64,000 bases of DNA from an uncultured Lachnospiraceae bacterium (GCA_910587095.1 CAJUMJ010000060.1:20905-84904), one strand, 5' to 3'; shown: positions 9,100 to 18,930, counted from the first letter of the stretch. Notes: generated by a model from the sequence alone, not told the origin. A program made the numbers and translations.

Positions 9100-10734
9100 A
9101 TGAGTTATTTTATAAAATGCTTCGGCAAAAAAGGAACCGCATTTTTCATTGCCGGCAAAAAACGAGAGGCGGACAGGGAAAATATGGTTTTTCTGCTGCT
9201 GCTTCTTGTCATGGCCGTTTATTACGGGCGCAGGATGTTTGTTCTGACGCCTTGGTATGACGAGTTGTACACCTACTATTATTTTATCAGCAGAGGGCCG
9301 GTGTACGCGGCGATTCACTGGCCGCTTCCCAATAACCATGTGGGTTATTCCACGCTCTCGGCCTGTTTGGGGATATTTGGATGCGCACCCGTCGCGCTGC
9401 GGGGTGTATCCTATCTATGTAGTCTCGGGAGCCTGATTCTCCTGTATCGGATTTCAAAAAAATGGTTCACGGGCGGGATTGCCTTGATTCCGGTATTCCT
9501 GTTTGCGGGAATGTATATGGTCAATCAGTTGGCGGTGCAGGGCAGAGGCTATGCCCTTGTGACTTTTTGCTACTTGTCGGCGCTTTTCTCGCTTTTCCGC
9601 ATTGTCGTGGAGAAAAATAATAACAAACGTAATTATATTGTTTTTGGCATCGCGCTTGTCATCTCTTTGTGGGCGATTCCAAGCAGTCTGTATGTGGTGA
9701 TGCCGGTCTGTCTGATCGGGGGCTTTGTCCTCCTTTTAGATAAGGATTGCAGGCGGCTTATAAAGCTGTTTGCCGTCTCCTTTGTGAGTGCAGCGTGCAC
9801 GGCCGGCTTGTACGGAATTCTCTGGATGGCGATCGGCTCTAACTTATTGTCCAAGGCGCCGGACGGCCCGTTTTATATGGCCGGACATATAGATATTATT
9901 CTCCACGCGCCTTTCCGGGCGTTGGCTGAAGGAATAGGCTATATGCTCGACACCCCTTATATCCAGAGTATGACCAGGCAGGAGTTTTGGAGCCAGGCGG
10001 GGCATTGGACGAAGACGTTGTTCGGAACGCAGCTTGCTCCTCTCTTAGGACTTGCGGGGAATGTCATGTGCGGCCTTTTGGTGTGCGGTCTTTTGGCGGT
10101 GTCTGTCTGCCTGTTCAGAAAGCGCAGCAAGGGATTTGCAGAGTGGTATTTTGTGCTGACAGCCATTCTTTTGGCATTGGCGCTCCTGATACAGTGCAAG
10201 CTTCCTTACCAGCGGGTATTCTCTTTTCTCGGTGTGTGGGCGGCGCTGCTGCTCGGCTGGTTAATCCAGACGATTGTAGATTTAATAACGAGTGTTAGTG
10301 ATTTTCGCGGGAAAGAGAGCGTTGGAAAAGGGGTTGTCGCGTTTTTTTATCTGGCGGCGGGCCTTTCCTGGGCACTTGTACTGGCGGATATGAGGCCCTA
10401 CAGTATACGGGATGAGCAGATTGTGGATGCCTATGAGCAAAGCGGGGCGGAGAGTGCGAATGTTTGCGCGGTGACGGACTGCGATCAGGAATATTTGCTT
10501 TTATACCTCTATGACAAGAGGGAGGAGCAGATTACAAGAGATATGGAAGCGGCGGATATGGTTCTTTTAGACAAGGCGCTTTTGGGTTTGCCTTATGGTC
10601 ATAGGGAGCCTCCCGAGGAGTGGAAGTTTTATCTGACTAAGGAGGAAGTGGAAAGAAAGCGCTCTTATATAGAGGAAAATATGACAAAGGTATATGAAAA
10701 CTGGCAGGTGGTAATGTACCGGAGAAACCATTAA
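9100..10734 (+). CDS. Polytopic membrane protein, GT-C glycosyltransferase-like
   Basis: 544 residues with about 10-12 hydrophobic segments and a soluble C-terminal tail of roughly 100 residues. Early in the protein TPWYDELYTYYY resembles the acidic first-loop motif of GT-C enzymes (PMT/ArnT-like, GT39 family), followed by PNNHVGYSTL, also frequent there. Such proteins move sugars from lipid-linked donors at the outer membrane face. This assignment rests on motif and topology alone. It starts 5 bases after leuB and is probably cotranscribed. The start could instead be the ATG at 9184, which has AGGGAA upstream and would begin at the first membrane segment. Confidence 0.6.
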   Translation: MSYFIKCFGKKGTAFFIAGKKREADRENMVFLLLLLVMAVYYGRRMFVLTPWYDELYTYYYFISRGPVYAAIHWPLPNNHVGYSTLSACLGIFGCAPVALRGVSYLCSLGSLILLYRISKKWFTGGIALIPVFLFAGMYMVNQLAVQGRGYALVTFCYLSALFSLFRIVVEKNNNKRNYIVFGIALVISLWAIPSSLYVVMPVCLIGGFVLLLDKDCRRLIKLFAVSFVSAACTAGLYGILWMAIGSNLLSKAPDGPFYMAGHIDIILHAPFRALAEGIGYMLDTPYIQSMTRQEFWSQAGHWTKTLFGTQLAPLLGLAGNVMCGLLVCGLLAVSVCLFRKRSKGFAEWYFVLTAILLALALLIQCKLPYQRVFSFLGVWAALLLGWLIQTIVDLITSVSDFRGKESVGKGVVAFFYLAAGLSWALVLADMRPYSIRDEQIVDAYEQSGAESANVCAVTDCDQEYLLLYLYDKREEQITRDMEAADMVLLDKALLGLPYGHREPPEEWKFYLTKEEVERKRSYIEENMTKVYENWQVVMYRRNH

Positions 10735-10844
10735 TGAGAAGCAGGGGGTCGCGGGATTTGAGTCTGCGCGTTGCCAGATACAAACCTGTCAATATGCCTT
10801 TTCAACGAAAATGAGACAAATGCAGCGCAGAAATGAGGTAAAAA

Positions 10845-12515
10845 ATGAGAAGTGACAACGTGAAAACTGGTGCGCAGCAGGCACCGCACAGGAGTTTGTT
10901 TAACGCCCTCGGGTTTACCCAGGAGGAGATGAAGAAACCCATGGTGGGAATTGTCAGTTCCTACAATGAGATCGTACCGGGACATATGAATCTGGATAAG
11001 ATTGTGGACGCGGTAAAGCTTGGGGTGGCGGAGGCGGGCGGCGTGCCTGTGGTATTCCCCGCTATAGCAGTCTGCGACGGTATCGCCATGGGGCATATCG
11101 GTATGAAATATTCCCTGGTCACAAGAGATCTGATAGCGGATTCCACGGAGTGTATGGCGCTGGCACATCAGTTTGACGCTCTGGTGATGGTGCCGAACTG
11201 CGATAAGAACGTGCCCGGACTTCTGATGGCGGCAGCCCGCATCAATGTACCTACGGTCTTTGTGTCCGGCGGCCCCATGCTGGCGGGACATGTGAAAGGG
11301 CAGAAGAGAAGCCTTTCTTCCATGTTTGAGGCGGTAGGTTCCCACGCGGCGGGAACCATGACGGACGCGGAACTTCTGGAATTTGAGGAGAAGACCTGTC
11401 CCACCTGTGGCTCCTGTTCGGGTATGTACACGGCAAATTCCATGAACTGCCTCACGGAGGCTCTTGGTATGGGACTTCGGGGCAACGGTACGATTCCCGC
11501 CGTTTACTCTGAGAGGATTAAGCTGGCCAAGCACGCCGGTATGGCGGTGATGGCTCTTCTTGAGAAAGATATCAGGCCGAGAGATATCATGACGAAGGAC
11601 GCGATCTTAAATGCGCTCACGGTAGATATGGCGCTTGGCTGTTCCACCAACTCCATGCTGCATCTTCCGGCGATCGCCCACGAGGTCGGCTTTGACTTTG
11701 ACATCGCCTTTGCCAATGCGATCAGTGAAAAAACCCCAAACGTATGTCACCTTGCGCCGGCCGGCCCGACCTATATGGAGGATCTGAACGAGGCAGGCGG
11801 CGTCTATGCGGTGATGAAGGAGCTTGCGGATATCGGACTGCTCCACACAGACTGCATGACGGTTACAGGAGAGACGATCGGCGAGAACATTAAAAACGCG
11901 GTGAATAGAAATACAGATGTTATTAGAACGGTGGAAAATCCTTACAGCGAGACTGGCGGACTGGCTGTCCTTAAAGGGAATCTGGCTCCTGACGGCAGTG
12001 TGGTGAAACGCTCCGCCGTGGTGGAGGAAATGATGGTTCATGAAGGCCCGGCCCGGGTGTTTGACTGTGAGGAGGACGCGATCGCGGCGATCAAGGGAGG
12101 CAGGATTGTGGCAGGCGACGTGGTAGTGATTCGCTATGAGGGCCCGAAGGGCGGCCCGGGTATGCGGGAGATGCTCAATCCCACTTCAGCCATTGCGGGT
12201 ATGGGACTAGGTTCCAGCGTCGCGCTGATCACAGACGGCCGCTTTTCAGGCGCGTCCAGAGGTGCGTCCATCGGACACGTATCGCCGGAGGCGGCGGTGG
12301 GCGGCCCCATCGCTCTGGTGGAAGAGGGAGATATCATAAGCATAGACATCCCCAATATGAAATTGGATCTCAAGGTGTCCGAGGAGGAGCTTGCCCTGCG
12401 CAGGGAGAAATGGCAGCCCAGGGAGCCAAAGGTGACAAGCGGTTATCTGGCAAGGTACAGGGAGATGGTGACAAGCGGCAACAGAGGGGCTATTTTGGAA
12501 ATTCCGAAAGCGTGA
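10845..12515 (+). CDS. ilvD: Dihydroxy-acid dehydratase
   Basis: 556 residues, full family length. The iron-sulphur cysteines are visible in MVPNCDKNVPG and CPTCGSCSGMYTANSMNC, and the C-terminal GPKGGPGMREML, SDGRFSG-type (ITDGRFSGAS) and HVSPEAAVGGPI motifs are intact. It dehydrates dihydroxy-acids to 2-keto acids in isoleucine and valine synthesis. The ATG at 10845 has GAGGT upstream. The gene precedes ilvB with a hairpin-rich spacer of 309 bases between them. No ilvC or ilvN is seen in the window. Confidence 0.96.
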   Translation: MRSDNVKTGAQQAPHRSLFNALGFTQEEMKKPMVGIVSSYNEIVPGHMNLDKIVDAVKLGVAEAGGVPVVFPAIAVCDGIAMGHIGMKYSLVTRDLIADSTECMALAHQFDALVMVPNCDKNVPGLLMAAARINVPTVFVSGGPMLAGHVKGQKRSLSSMFEAVGSHAAGTMTDAELLEFEEKTCPTCGSCSGMYTANSMNCLTEALGMGLRGNGTIPAVYSERIKLAKHAGMAVMALLEKDIRPRDIMTKDAILNALTVDMALGCSTNSMLHLPAIAHEVGFDFDIAFANAISEKTPNVCHLAPAGPTYMEDLNEAGGVYAVMKELADIGLLHTDCMTVTGETIGENIKNAVNRNTDVIRTVENPYSETGGLAVLKGNLAPDGSVVKRSAVVEEMMVHEGPARVFDCEEDAIAAIKGGRIVAGDVVVIRYEGPKGGPGMREMLNPTSAIAGMGLGSSVALITDGRFSGASRGASIGHVSPEAAVGGPIALVEEGDIISIDIPNMKLDLKVSEEELALRREKWQPREPKVTSGYLARYREMVTSGNRGAILEIPKA

Positions 12516-12579
12516 TAAGCCTCCGGATGCAATATAAATAGTGGGTGTAATTTTATAGACGGGCAGGGAGAAAGGAATA

Positions 12580-12721
12580 GCGTGAAAAGAGTTTCTAAAG
12601 ACGTCCCGCCATAGGACGGGACGCCAAGAAACCGTCTCACGCAGGAGAATGCCAAAAATACAGGCATTCTCCAGGACAAACTTATTTGTCCGTGGATTTT
12701 GAGTCACAGCAGAGCTGTGAC
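12580..12721. repeat. Hairpin-array repeat (family R3, copy 1) between ilvD and ilvB
   Basis: A run of perfect hairpins. The first block (12580-12642) has outer GCGTGA/TCTCACGC arms around CGTCCCG-ccatagga-CGGGACG with flanking GTTTCT/AGAAAC. Then GGAGAATGCC (12644-12653) pairs with 12663-12672, GGACAAA (12674-12680) with 12685-12691, and GTCACAGC (12703-12710) with 12714-12721. The first two blocks recur at 39303-39417. The rest of the 309-base gap holds weaker hairpins and no gene. None has a T-run on the plus strand, so these are not standard terminators. Confidence 0.85.
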
Positions 12722-12824
12722 ATGGCGGTTTGTGTGGAAGCGTCACAAATTGCCCTGATCGCGGAACTGGATTTGAGATTCGGTTCGCGGCTTCCTGGCT
12801 TGACGCTTCGGAATGGAGGAAAAC

Positions 12825-14498
12825 ATGAATTTGACAGGTGCGCAGATCGTAGTGGAATGTCTGAAGGAGCAGGGAGTGGACACGGTGTTCGGGTATCCCG
12901 GCGGAACGATTTTAAACGTGTATGATGCGCTGTATCAGCACAGTGAGGAGATCAAACATATTTTGACGTCTCATGAGCAGGGGGCGGCCCATGCGGCGGA
13001 CGGTTATGCAAGAGCCACCGGCAGGGTCGGAGTCTGTCTGGCGACAAGCGGTCCGGGAGCAACCAATCTGGTGACGGGAATTGCGACGGCTTATATGGAT
13101 TCGGTGCCTATGGTAGCGATTACCTGTAATGTAAATCTTCCTCTTCTGGGGAAGGACTCTTTCCAGGAGGTGGATATCGCGGGAATCACCATGCCTATTA
13201 CGAAGCATAATTATATAGTGAAGGATGTGACGATTCTGGCAGACACGCTCAGAAAGGCTTTCTCTATCGCGAGAAGCGGCAGACCGGGCCCTGTGCTTGT
13301 GGATATCACGAAGGATGTGACGGCAAACACATGCGATTACGAGAAAAAGTCGCCTGAGAAAGTGGCATGGAGAGGCCGGTATAAGGAGGAAGAACTGGAT
13401 CAGGCGGTCGGCTTGCTTGAGAGTGCCAGGCGCCCTTTCATATATGTGGGCGGCGGCGCCGTGATCTCCGAGGCTTATCAGGAGGTAAGGGACTTTGTGG
13501 AGCGCATGGATGCGCCGGTCTGCGACACGCTGATGGGGAAAGGCGTTATCGATGGCCATGACGACAGATACACGGGCATGATCGGTATGCACGGCACCAA
13601 GGCTTCCAACTTCGGCGTCAGCGAGTGTGACCTTCTGATTGCCTTGGGAGCGCGTTTCTCCGATCGTGTGGTCGGGAATCCAAGGAAATTTGCGGAACAC
13701 GCGAAGGTGCTGCACATCGATGTGGACGCGGCGGAGATCAACAAGAATATTAAGACGGACGTGTCTCTGGTAGGAGATTTGAAGGAAGTACTCTCCCGAC
13801 TGAACGGCAGACTTTCCAAACAGGAACATGGGGAGTGGATGGCGCACATCGCGGAGCTGAAAAACAGACATCCGCTCAACTATGATGCGGGGGAGCTTTC
13901 CTGCCCTTATATCATGGAGGAGATCGACCGGGTGACGGAGGGGCGCGCCATCATCACCACGGATGTGGGGCAGCATCAGATGTGGGCGGCACAGTATTAC
14001 AAATACTCCAGTCCCCGCACCCTTCTCACTTCGGGAGGCCTTGGCACCATGGGCTACGGTCTTGGCGCCTGCATTGGGGCAAAGATGGGGCAGCCCGACA
14101 AAATCTGTATCAATATTGCCGGCGACGGGTGTTTCCGTATGAATATGAATGAGCTAGCCACAGCCAGTCGGTACAACATACCGGTAATACAGGTTGTCAT
14201 CAACAATCATGTGCTGGGTATGGTGAGACAGTGGCAGACGTTGTTTTACGGGAAGCGTTACTCACAGACGGTCTTGGACGACGGGGTGGATTTCTGTAAG
14301 GTAGCTGAGGGACTTGGCTGCGAGGCCATCCTTGTGACCAAAAAGGAGGAGGTGGCTCCTGCCATTGAGAAAGCCATCGCTTTAAAGAAACCTGTGTTAT
14401 TAAACTGTATTATCCCGGAGGACGACAAGGTATTTCCTATGGTGCCTGCGGGTGCGCCCATCAGCGAGGCGTTTGACGCAGGGGATATAGAGAAGTAG
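12825..14498 (+). CDS. ilvB: Acetolactate synthase, large (catalytic) subunit
   Basis: 557 residues. The ATG at 12825 has GGAGG 7 bases upstream; the ATG at 12813 overlaps that site. VFGYPGGTILNVYDAL and HEQGAAHAADGYAR carry the catalytic Glu, GLGTMGYGLGACIGAK and the thiamine diphosphate motif starting GDGCFRMNMNELATA are intact, and the C-terminal FPMVPAG and GAPISEAF fit the family. It condenses pyruvate with pyruvate or 2-oxobutyrate, the first common step in branched-chain amino acid synthesis. A regulatory subunit (ilvN) does not follow. The next gene, 23 bases on, is an L,D-transpeptidase, so any shared transcript is not purely metabolic. Confidence 0.95.
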   Translation: MNLTGAQIVVECLKEQGVDTVFGYPGGTILNVYDALYQHSEEIKHILTSHEQGAAHAADGYARATGRVGVCLATSGPGATNLVTGIATAYMDSVPMVAITCNVNLPLLGKDSFQEVDIAGITMPITKHNYIVKDVTILADTLRKAFSIARSGRPGPVLVDITKDVTANTCDYEKKSPEKVAWRGRYKEEELDQAVGLLESARRPFIYVGGGAVISEAYQEVRDFVERMDAPVCDTLMGKGVIDGHDDRYTGMIGMHGTKASNFGVSECDLLIALGARFSDRVVGNPRKFAEHAKVLHIDVDAAEINKNIKTDVSLVGDLKEVLSRLNGRLSKQEHGEWMAHIAELKNRHPLNYDAGELSCPYIMEEIDRVTEGRAIITTDVGQHQMWAAQYYKYSSPRTLLTSGGLGTMGYGLGACIGAKMGQPDKICINIAGDGCFRMNMNELATASRYNIPVIQVVINNHVLGMVRQWQTLFYGKRYSQTVLDDGVDFCKVAEGLGCEAILVTKKEEVAPAIEKAIALKKPVLLNCIIPEDDKVFPMVPAGAPISEAFDAGDIEK

Positions 14499-14521
14499 TT
14501 TTGAGTGGTGAAGGTTAAAGT

Positions 14522-15919
14522 ATGAAAAGGTTACTAAAGCACCTGGCGGTTGTCCTGTGCATTGTCACCGTCAGTCTGATGGCGACTTATGTGGGGCTTG
14601 CCGCCTACTATCGCAACGCATTTACTTACGGCACCTGGATCAACGGGATCTATTGCACCGGCCGGAGCATTCAGGAGGTAAATGACGAGCTGGTAAAAGA
14701 TTTCACGTATGACGGCGTCACCGTGGAAGATAAGGACGGCAACCGCTATATGATATCCGCGGACGAAATCGCATATCAGTTTGACTTTATGAAGGCGTTG
14801 GAGATTTACCAGAAACGGCAAAATCCCTGGATGTGGATTGATAGTCTTTTTGGAGGGCATCATGCCGAACTCACACCGGTTGTCACCTATGACACAGATG
14901 CCTTTGACGCCTGTTTTGAGGCGATGCCTTTCTGCCAGGATGAAAGGGAAGACAAGGATCGCAAGGTGGCGATCACCCGGATGCCCCAGGGGTATGTGCT
15001 TGTGAACGAGAGAGAGGATGTTTTGGCCATTGAGCAGGCCAGGGAGGCGGTGCTCTTTGCCATAGAGGCGTCCGAGAGCGAGGTGTCCCTGGCGGAGGCC
15101 GGGTGTTATCATGACTTGGAGCTGACGGCCCAGATGCGCGAAACTTTGGACATATGGGAAAAGCTGGAAAGATTTCAGAACTGCGGCATTGTTTACCGGA
15201 TGGGAGAGGAGGAAATTCCCGTGGATGCTTCTGTTGTCGGGGACTGGATTGCCTTGGATGATAACGGCCGTTTTTTGTTCGATGAATCGGGAGAGTTCCA
15301 GCTAAAGGAACACGCGATAGCTGATTTTGTGGAGGCCCTGGCGGCGAAGTATGATACCGTAGGTGCGAGCAGACAGTTCTTATCTACCAGAGGAGATGTG
15401 GTGACGGTGGAAGGAGGTCTTTACGGGAACAAAATCGATAAGGAGGCGGAAGTCGCTTACCTGACGGAAGCTTTTTACAATAAAAGGAGCGAGGTGCACG
15501 AGCCAGTCTATCTCCAGGAGGCATGGAAGCAGGGCAGCGAGGATATCGGCTCTACTTATATAGAGGTGGACATGGGAGAGCAGAAGATGTACTACTACGT
15601 GGACGGCGTTTTGGAGATTGATACGCCCATCGTGACAGGCAACACCTCCCGCAGGATGGGAACGCCCTCCGGCGTGAACTATGTATATCTGAAACAGAAA
15701 AACCGGATTCTGCGGGGTCCGGGATACGCTTCTCATGTGGATTTCTGGATGCCGGTAAAGGGCAATATCGGTATACACGACGCTTCCTGGCGTGGGAAAT
15801 TTGGCGGAAGCATTTACCAGACAAACGGTTCCCACGGCTGCATCAATACGCCAAGGGAGGCGATGGAACAACTCTTCGACATGGCGGAGGTAGGAACGCC
15901 GGTGGTAATGTTCTACTGA
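14522..15919 (+). CDS. L,D-transpeptidase (YkuD) with peptidoglycan-binding N-terminal domain
   Basis: 465 residues. One N-terminal membrane segment (about 8-28) anchors an extracellular protein. Residues about 40-320 look like the PG_binding_4-type repeats common in this family in Firmicutes. The YkuD domain occupies about 340-465, with TGNTSRRMGTPSG and the catalytic signature GSHGCINTPREAM holding His and Cys. Such enzymes make 3-3 crosslinks in peptidoglycan or attach proteins to it. ATG 14522 has GAAGG upstream. Just after the stop, CTGACAGC/GCTGTCAG (15916-15938) forms a hairpin without a T-run. Confidence 0.9.
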   Translation: MKRLLKHLAVVLCIVTVSLMATYVGLAAYYRNAFTYGTWINGIYCTGRSIQEVNDELVKDFTYDGVTVEDKDGNRYMISADEIAYQFDFMKALEIYQKRQNPWMWIDSLFGGHHAELTPVVTYDTDAFDACFEAMPFCQDEREDKDRKVAITRMPQGYVLVNEREDVLAIEQAREAVLFAIEASESEVSLAEAGCYHDLELTAQMRETLDIWEKLERFQNCGIVYRMGEEEIPVDASVVGDWIALDDNGRFLFDESGEFQLKEHAIADFVEALAAKYDTVGASRQFLSTRGDVVTVEGGLYGNKIDKEAEVAYLTEAFYNKRSEVHEPVYLQEAWKQGSEDIGSTYIEVDMGEQKMYYYVDGVLEIDTPIVTGNTSRRMGTPSGVNYVYLKQKNRILRGPGYASHVDFWMPVKGNIGIHDASWRGKFGGSIYQTNGSHGCINTPREAMEQLFDMAEVGTPVVMFY

Positions 15920-15966
15920 CAGCTTGGCCGGCTGTCAGCAGATGCCGGGATTGTTTAACAAAGTAT

Positions 15967-15995
15967 TTGACTAAAGTGCGTGAAGGGCGTAAAAT
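15967..15995 (+). promoter_or_regulatory. Promoter for serC-serA
   Basis: TTGACT (15967-15972), 17 bases, TAAAAT (15990-15995), 50 bases before the serC GTG start. Confidence 0.65.
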
Positions 15996-16044
15996 GAATT
16001 TTGGTTTTTGTAAACGGAGTCAATGAGGACGGGAGGAGAAAACA

Positions 16045-17127
16045 GTGTCCAGAGTGTATAATTTTTCAGCGGGTCCTGCGGTTTTGCCGGAAGAAGTGTT
16101 GCAGGAAGCTGCGACGGAGATGCTTGACTACAAGGGTTCAGGGATGTCGGTGATGGAGATGAGCCATCGGTCTAAGGTTTACGACACGATCATCAAGGAG
16201 GCGGAGGCGGATCTTCGCGCACTTTTACATATTCCTGATAATTATAAGGTGTTATTTTTACAGGGCGGCGCGAGCCTTCTGTTCGCTTCGGTGCCCATGA
16301 ATCTGATGAAGAACCGCAAGGCAGGTTATATCCTGACCGGTCAGTGGGCAAAGAAAGCTTTCGCGGAGGCGAAGATTTACGGGGAAGCGGTGGAGCTGGC
16401 GTCCTCTGCGGATGAGACATTTTCCTATATTCCCGACTGTTCCGATTTGCCGATAACAGATGATATGGATTATGTCTATATATGTGAGAACAACACGATT
16501 TACGGAACCAAATATCATACCCTTCCAGACACGAAGGGAAAGATTCTTGTTTCCGACGTGTCATCCTGTTTCCTGTCGGAGCCCATGGACGTGACGAAGT
16601 ACGGCCTGGTTTATGCTGGCGTACAGAAGAACGTGGGGCCTGCGGGTACTCAGGTTGTGATTATCAGGGAAGACTTGCTGACGGACGAGGTGCTTCCGGG
16701 AACACCCACTATGATGAAATTTAAAGTCCATGCGGACAATGATTCTCTCTATAACACCCCTCCTTGTTACGGCATTTATATCTGCGGTAAGGTATTTAAG
16801 TGGCTTCTGAAAAACGGCGGATTGGAAGCTATGAAAGAGTTAAATGAGAAGAAAGCGAAAATTCTCTACGATTTTCTCGATGAGAGCAGCCTATTTAAAG
16901 GTACTGTAAGGAAAGAGGACAGATCCTTGATGAACGTGCCTTTTGTGACAGGAAACGAGGAGACGGACGCGAAGTTTATCAAGGAGGCGACCGCGGCGGG
17001 TTTTGTGAACCTGAAGGGGCACAGAACCGTGGGTGGTATGCGTGCGAGTATCTACAATGCAATGCCTGTTGAGGGTGTGGAAAAGTTAGTCGCTTTCATG
17101 AGAGAATTTGAGAAAGATAACGCGTAA
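16045..17127 (+). CDS. serC: Phosphoserine aminotransferase
   Basis: 360 residues starting with GTG at 16045, with GGGAGGAG upstream. VYNFSAGPAVLPEEVL is the diagnostic SerC start, and GVQKNVGPAG near residue 197 carries the PLP-binding Lys. GHRTVGGMRASIYNA near the end is the family's substrate-binding region. It converts 3-phosphohydroxypyruvate and glutamate to phosphoserine. serA follows after 17 bases, so the two consecutive enzymes of serine synthesis form an operon; serB is not here. Confidence 0.96.
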   Translation: MSRVYNFSAGPAVLPEEVLQEAATEMLDYKGSGMSVMEMSHRSKVYDTIIKEAEADLRALLHIPDNYKVLFLQGGASLLFASVPMNLMKNRKAGYILTGQWAKKAFAEAKIYGEAVELASSADETFSYIPDCSDLPITDDMDYVYICENNTIYGTKYHTLPDTKGKILVSDVSSCFLSEPMDVTKYGLVYAGVQKNVGPAGTQVVIIREDLLTDEVLPGTPTMMKFKVHADNDSLYNTPPCYGIYICGKVFKWLLKNGGLEAMKELNEKKAKILYDFLDESSLFKGTVRKEDRSLMNVPFVTGNEETDAKFIKEATAAGFVNLKGHRTVGGMRASIYNAMPVEGVEKLVAFMREFEKDNA

Positions 17128-17144
17128 GCAGAGAGGTGAATCGG

Positions 17145-18308
17145 ATGTTTAAATATCATTGCTTAAATCCCATCGCACAGGTGGGGCTTGAAAAGTTTAG
17201 CGAGCAGTATGAAAAGACAGAGCGGATTGAGGAGGCGGATGGCATTCTGGTGAGAAGTGCCGCCATGCACGACATGGAGCTGCCGGCAAATCTGCTGGCC
17301 ATTGCCCGTGCGGGAGCAGGAGTCAACAATATTCCTTTAGATAAATGTGCGGAGAAAGGCGTCGTTGTGTTTAACACACCTGGCGCAAACGCGAACGGCG
17401 TAAAGGAGCTTGTGATTGCGGGAATGCTTTTGGCGTCCAGGGATGTGGCAGGCGGTATCGAGTGGGTGAAGGAGAATGTGTCCGACGAGAATATCGCAAA
17501 GAATGCGGAGAAAGCCAAGAAGAATTTTGCGGGAACGGAGATCCTTGGCAAGAAGCTCGGCATTATCGGTCTTGGAGCGATCGGCGTGAAGGTGGCGAAC
17601 GTGGCGAAGCACCTTGGCATGGAGGTTTACGGTTACGATCCGTATGTATCGGTCGATGCTGCGTGGAACTTAAGCCGTGATGTAAAACATGTGCTTCATG
17701 TGGAAGAGATTTATCAGGAGTGCGATATCGTCACGATCCATGTGCCGCTGATGGATGCCACGAAGGGCATGATTGGCAAAGAGGCACTTGAACAGATGAA
17801 GGACGGCGTGATTTTGCTTAACTTTGCAAGAGATCTTCTTGTGGATGAGAAGGCGGTTCTTGCGGGTATAAAGTCGGGTAAGGTAAGGAAGTATGTTTCC
17901 GATTTCCCGAATCCTACCACGGCTGGGCAGGAGGGCTGTATCGTGATCCCGCACCTGGGGGCTTCCACGGAGGAGTCGGAGGATAACTGCGCGGTGATGG
18001 CCGTGAAGCAGATGAAAGATTATCTGGAAAACGGCAATATTGCCAACAGCGTGAATTATCCGAAGTGCGATATGGGTGTCTGCGAGCAGGCAGGCCGTGT
18101 GGCGATTTTCCATAAGAACATTGCCAATATGATCACCAAATTTACCGCCTGCTTCGGTGATAATAATATCAATATCTCCGATATGATGAATAAGTCAAGG
18201 GGAGAGGTGGCTTACACGATGCTTGATATCGAGACGCCGGCTTCCAAAGAGATTATAGAAAAGCTCCAGTCCATTGACGGGGTTTTCAGAGTGAGAGTGG
18301 TAAAATAG
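17145..18308 (+). CDS. serA: D-3-phosphoglycerate dehydrogenase with ACT domain
   Basis: 387 residues from ATG 17145, with AGAGGTG upstream; a GTG at 17136 lies inside that site. The NAD fold motif LGIIGLGAIGVKVAN (about residue 140), catalytic Arg in LLNFARD, and IPHLGASTEES with the catalytic His are present. The C-terminal ~75 residues form an ACT domain, often a serine sensor for feedback inhibition. The catalytic part resembles the shorter bacterial SerA type without an extra intervening domain. It makes 3-phosphohydroxypyruvate for the SerC step encoded just upstream. Confidence 0.95.
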   Translation: MFKYHCLNPIAQVGLEKFSEQYEKTERIEEADGILVRSAAMHDMELPANLLAIARAGAGVNNIPLDKCAEKGVVVFNTPGANANGVKELVIAGMLLASRDVAGGIEWVKENVSDENIAKNAEKAKKNFAGTEILGKKLGIIGLGAIGVKVANVAKHLGMEVYGYDPYVSVDAAWNLSRDVKHVLHVEEIYQECDIVTIHVPLMDATKGMIGKEALEQMKDGVILLNFARDLLVDEKAVLAGIKSGKVRKYVSDFPNPTTAGQEGCIVIPHLGASTEESEDNCAVMAVKQMKDYLENGNIANSVNYPKCDMGVCEQAGRVAIFHKNIANMITKFTACFGDNNINISDMMNKSRGEVAYTMLDIETPASKEIIEKLQSIDGVFRVRVVK

Positions 18309-18314
18309 GCTTAC

Positions 18315-18361
18315 GCATAAAAAGGGCCTGCCGGATAAAATTCGACAGGTCTTTTTTATGC
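18315..18361. terminator. Terminator of serCA
   Basis: GCATAAAAAG...CCTGCCG pairs with CGACAGG...CTTTTTTATGC, one long stem with few mismatches and a T-run on the plus strand. The A-rich left side makes it bidirectional. Confidence 0.85.
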
Positions 18362-18364
18362 GCA

Positions 18365-18527
18365 GGGGCGCACAGAGGAATTTGCTGCTTACGCAGTGTG
18401 CGCCCCGCGCGGCGAGTAGGGGAAGATGAATCTTCCCCTACTTGATTGTGCAGGCCCGTGCGGAGGGATGTGTCGTTAAAGTGGCGCACGGGCGGCGCTG
18501 TGAGTGGGAAGAAAATATTCCCTGCTC
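18365..18527. repeat. Two tandem hairpin-pair repeats (family R5)
   Basis: Unit 1: GGGGCGCACA (18365-18374) pairs with 18397-18406 over a 22-base loop, then GTAGGGGAAGAT (18416-18427) pairs with 18430-18441 over a 2-base loop. Unit 2: GCCCGTGCG (18454-18462) pairs with 18485-18493, again a 22-base loop, then GAGTGGGAA (18502-18510) pairs with 18518-18527. The units have the same layout and end in a TTGATTG/TCGATTGG tail, but differ in sequence while keeping pairing. A related copy is at 49753-49817. No coding potential seen. Confidence 0.8.
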
Positions 18528-18539
18528 GATTGGTTCGTT

Positions 18540-18824
18540 TCAGTTGAGACGGTTCGCGATGGACGAGAAATCGGCATTTTCTTCATTATCCAAAGTGGCC
18601 TGAAGTTTTTTGTCGGCTTCCACGGCGGATTCGCTGGCAAGATCCATATAGAGGATGAAGATGTCCTCCATGGATTTTCCTGTCTCGTCAGCAATTTCCT
18701 GCATAACGGGCTTTAGCGCCTCTAACTGAAATGAAATTCTGGTTTTTTGGGGATCGATGTCCGCCAGGACTTTCTCCGCATAGGCGTTGATGCGATCCAG
18801 AATGTTAAGTTCTTCGCTGGTCAT
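18540..18824 (-). CDS. Small helical hypothetical protein
   Basis: 94 residues. Of two nearby ATGs (18830 and 18824), the one at 18824 has the better distance to AAAGGA. The sequence (MTSEELNILDRINAYAEKVL...) is charged, has no Cys-rich motif or membrane segment, and reads as mostly alpha-helical. I do not recognise the family. It is on the opposite strand to serA and DUF1015, divergent from the latter with a 178-base shared upstream region. Its 3' end runs into the R5 repeat array, which could serve as its terminator. Confidence 0.6.
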   Translation of the reverse strand: MTSEELNILDRINAYAEKVLADIDPQKTRISFQLEALKPVMQEIADETGKSMEDIFILYMDLASESAVEADKKLQATLDNEENADFSSIANRLN

Positions 18825-18930
18825 ATGCATCTTCCTTTCCTGATTGATCTTGCTTTCTTTTACTCGCGGTGCATACTTGAAAAGCCTGTTGGTGCACAGC
18901 TCATTGCCTATCAATAATATCACTATTCTC

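Noticed and set aside
12516..12824. T-box or other riboswitch before ilvB (and likewise before leuB, ilvD, serC, argH)
   Set aside because: No T-box core sequence or known riboswitch signature was seen; the ilvB leader is made of R3-type hairpins.
12912..13976. 354-codon reverse frame over ilvB
   Set aside because: Antisense to a well-identified gene; no independent motif.
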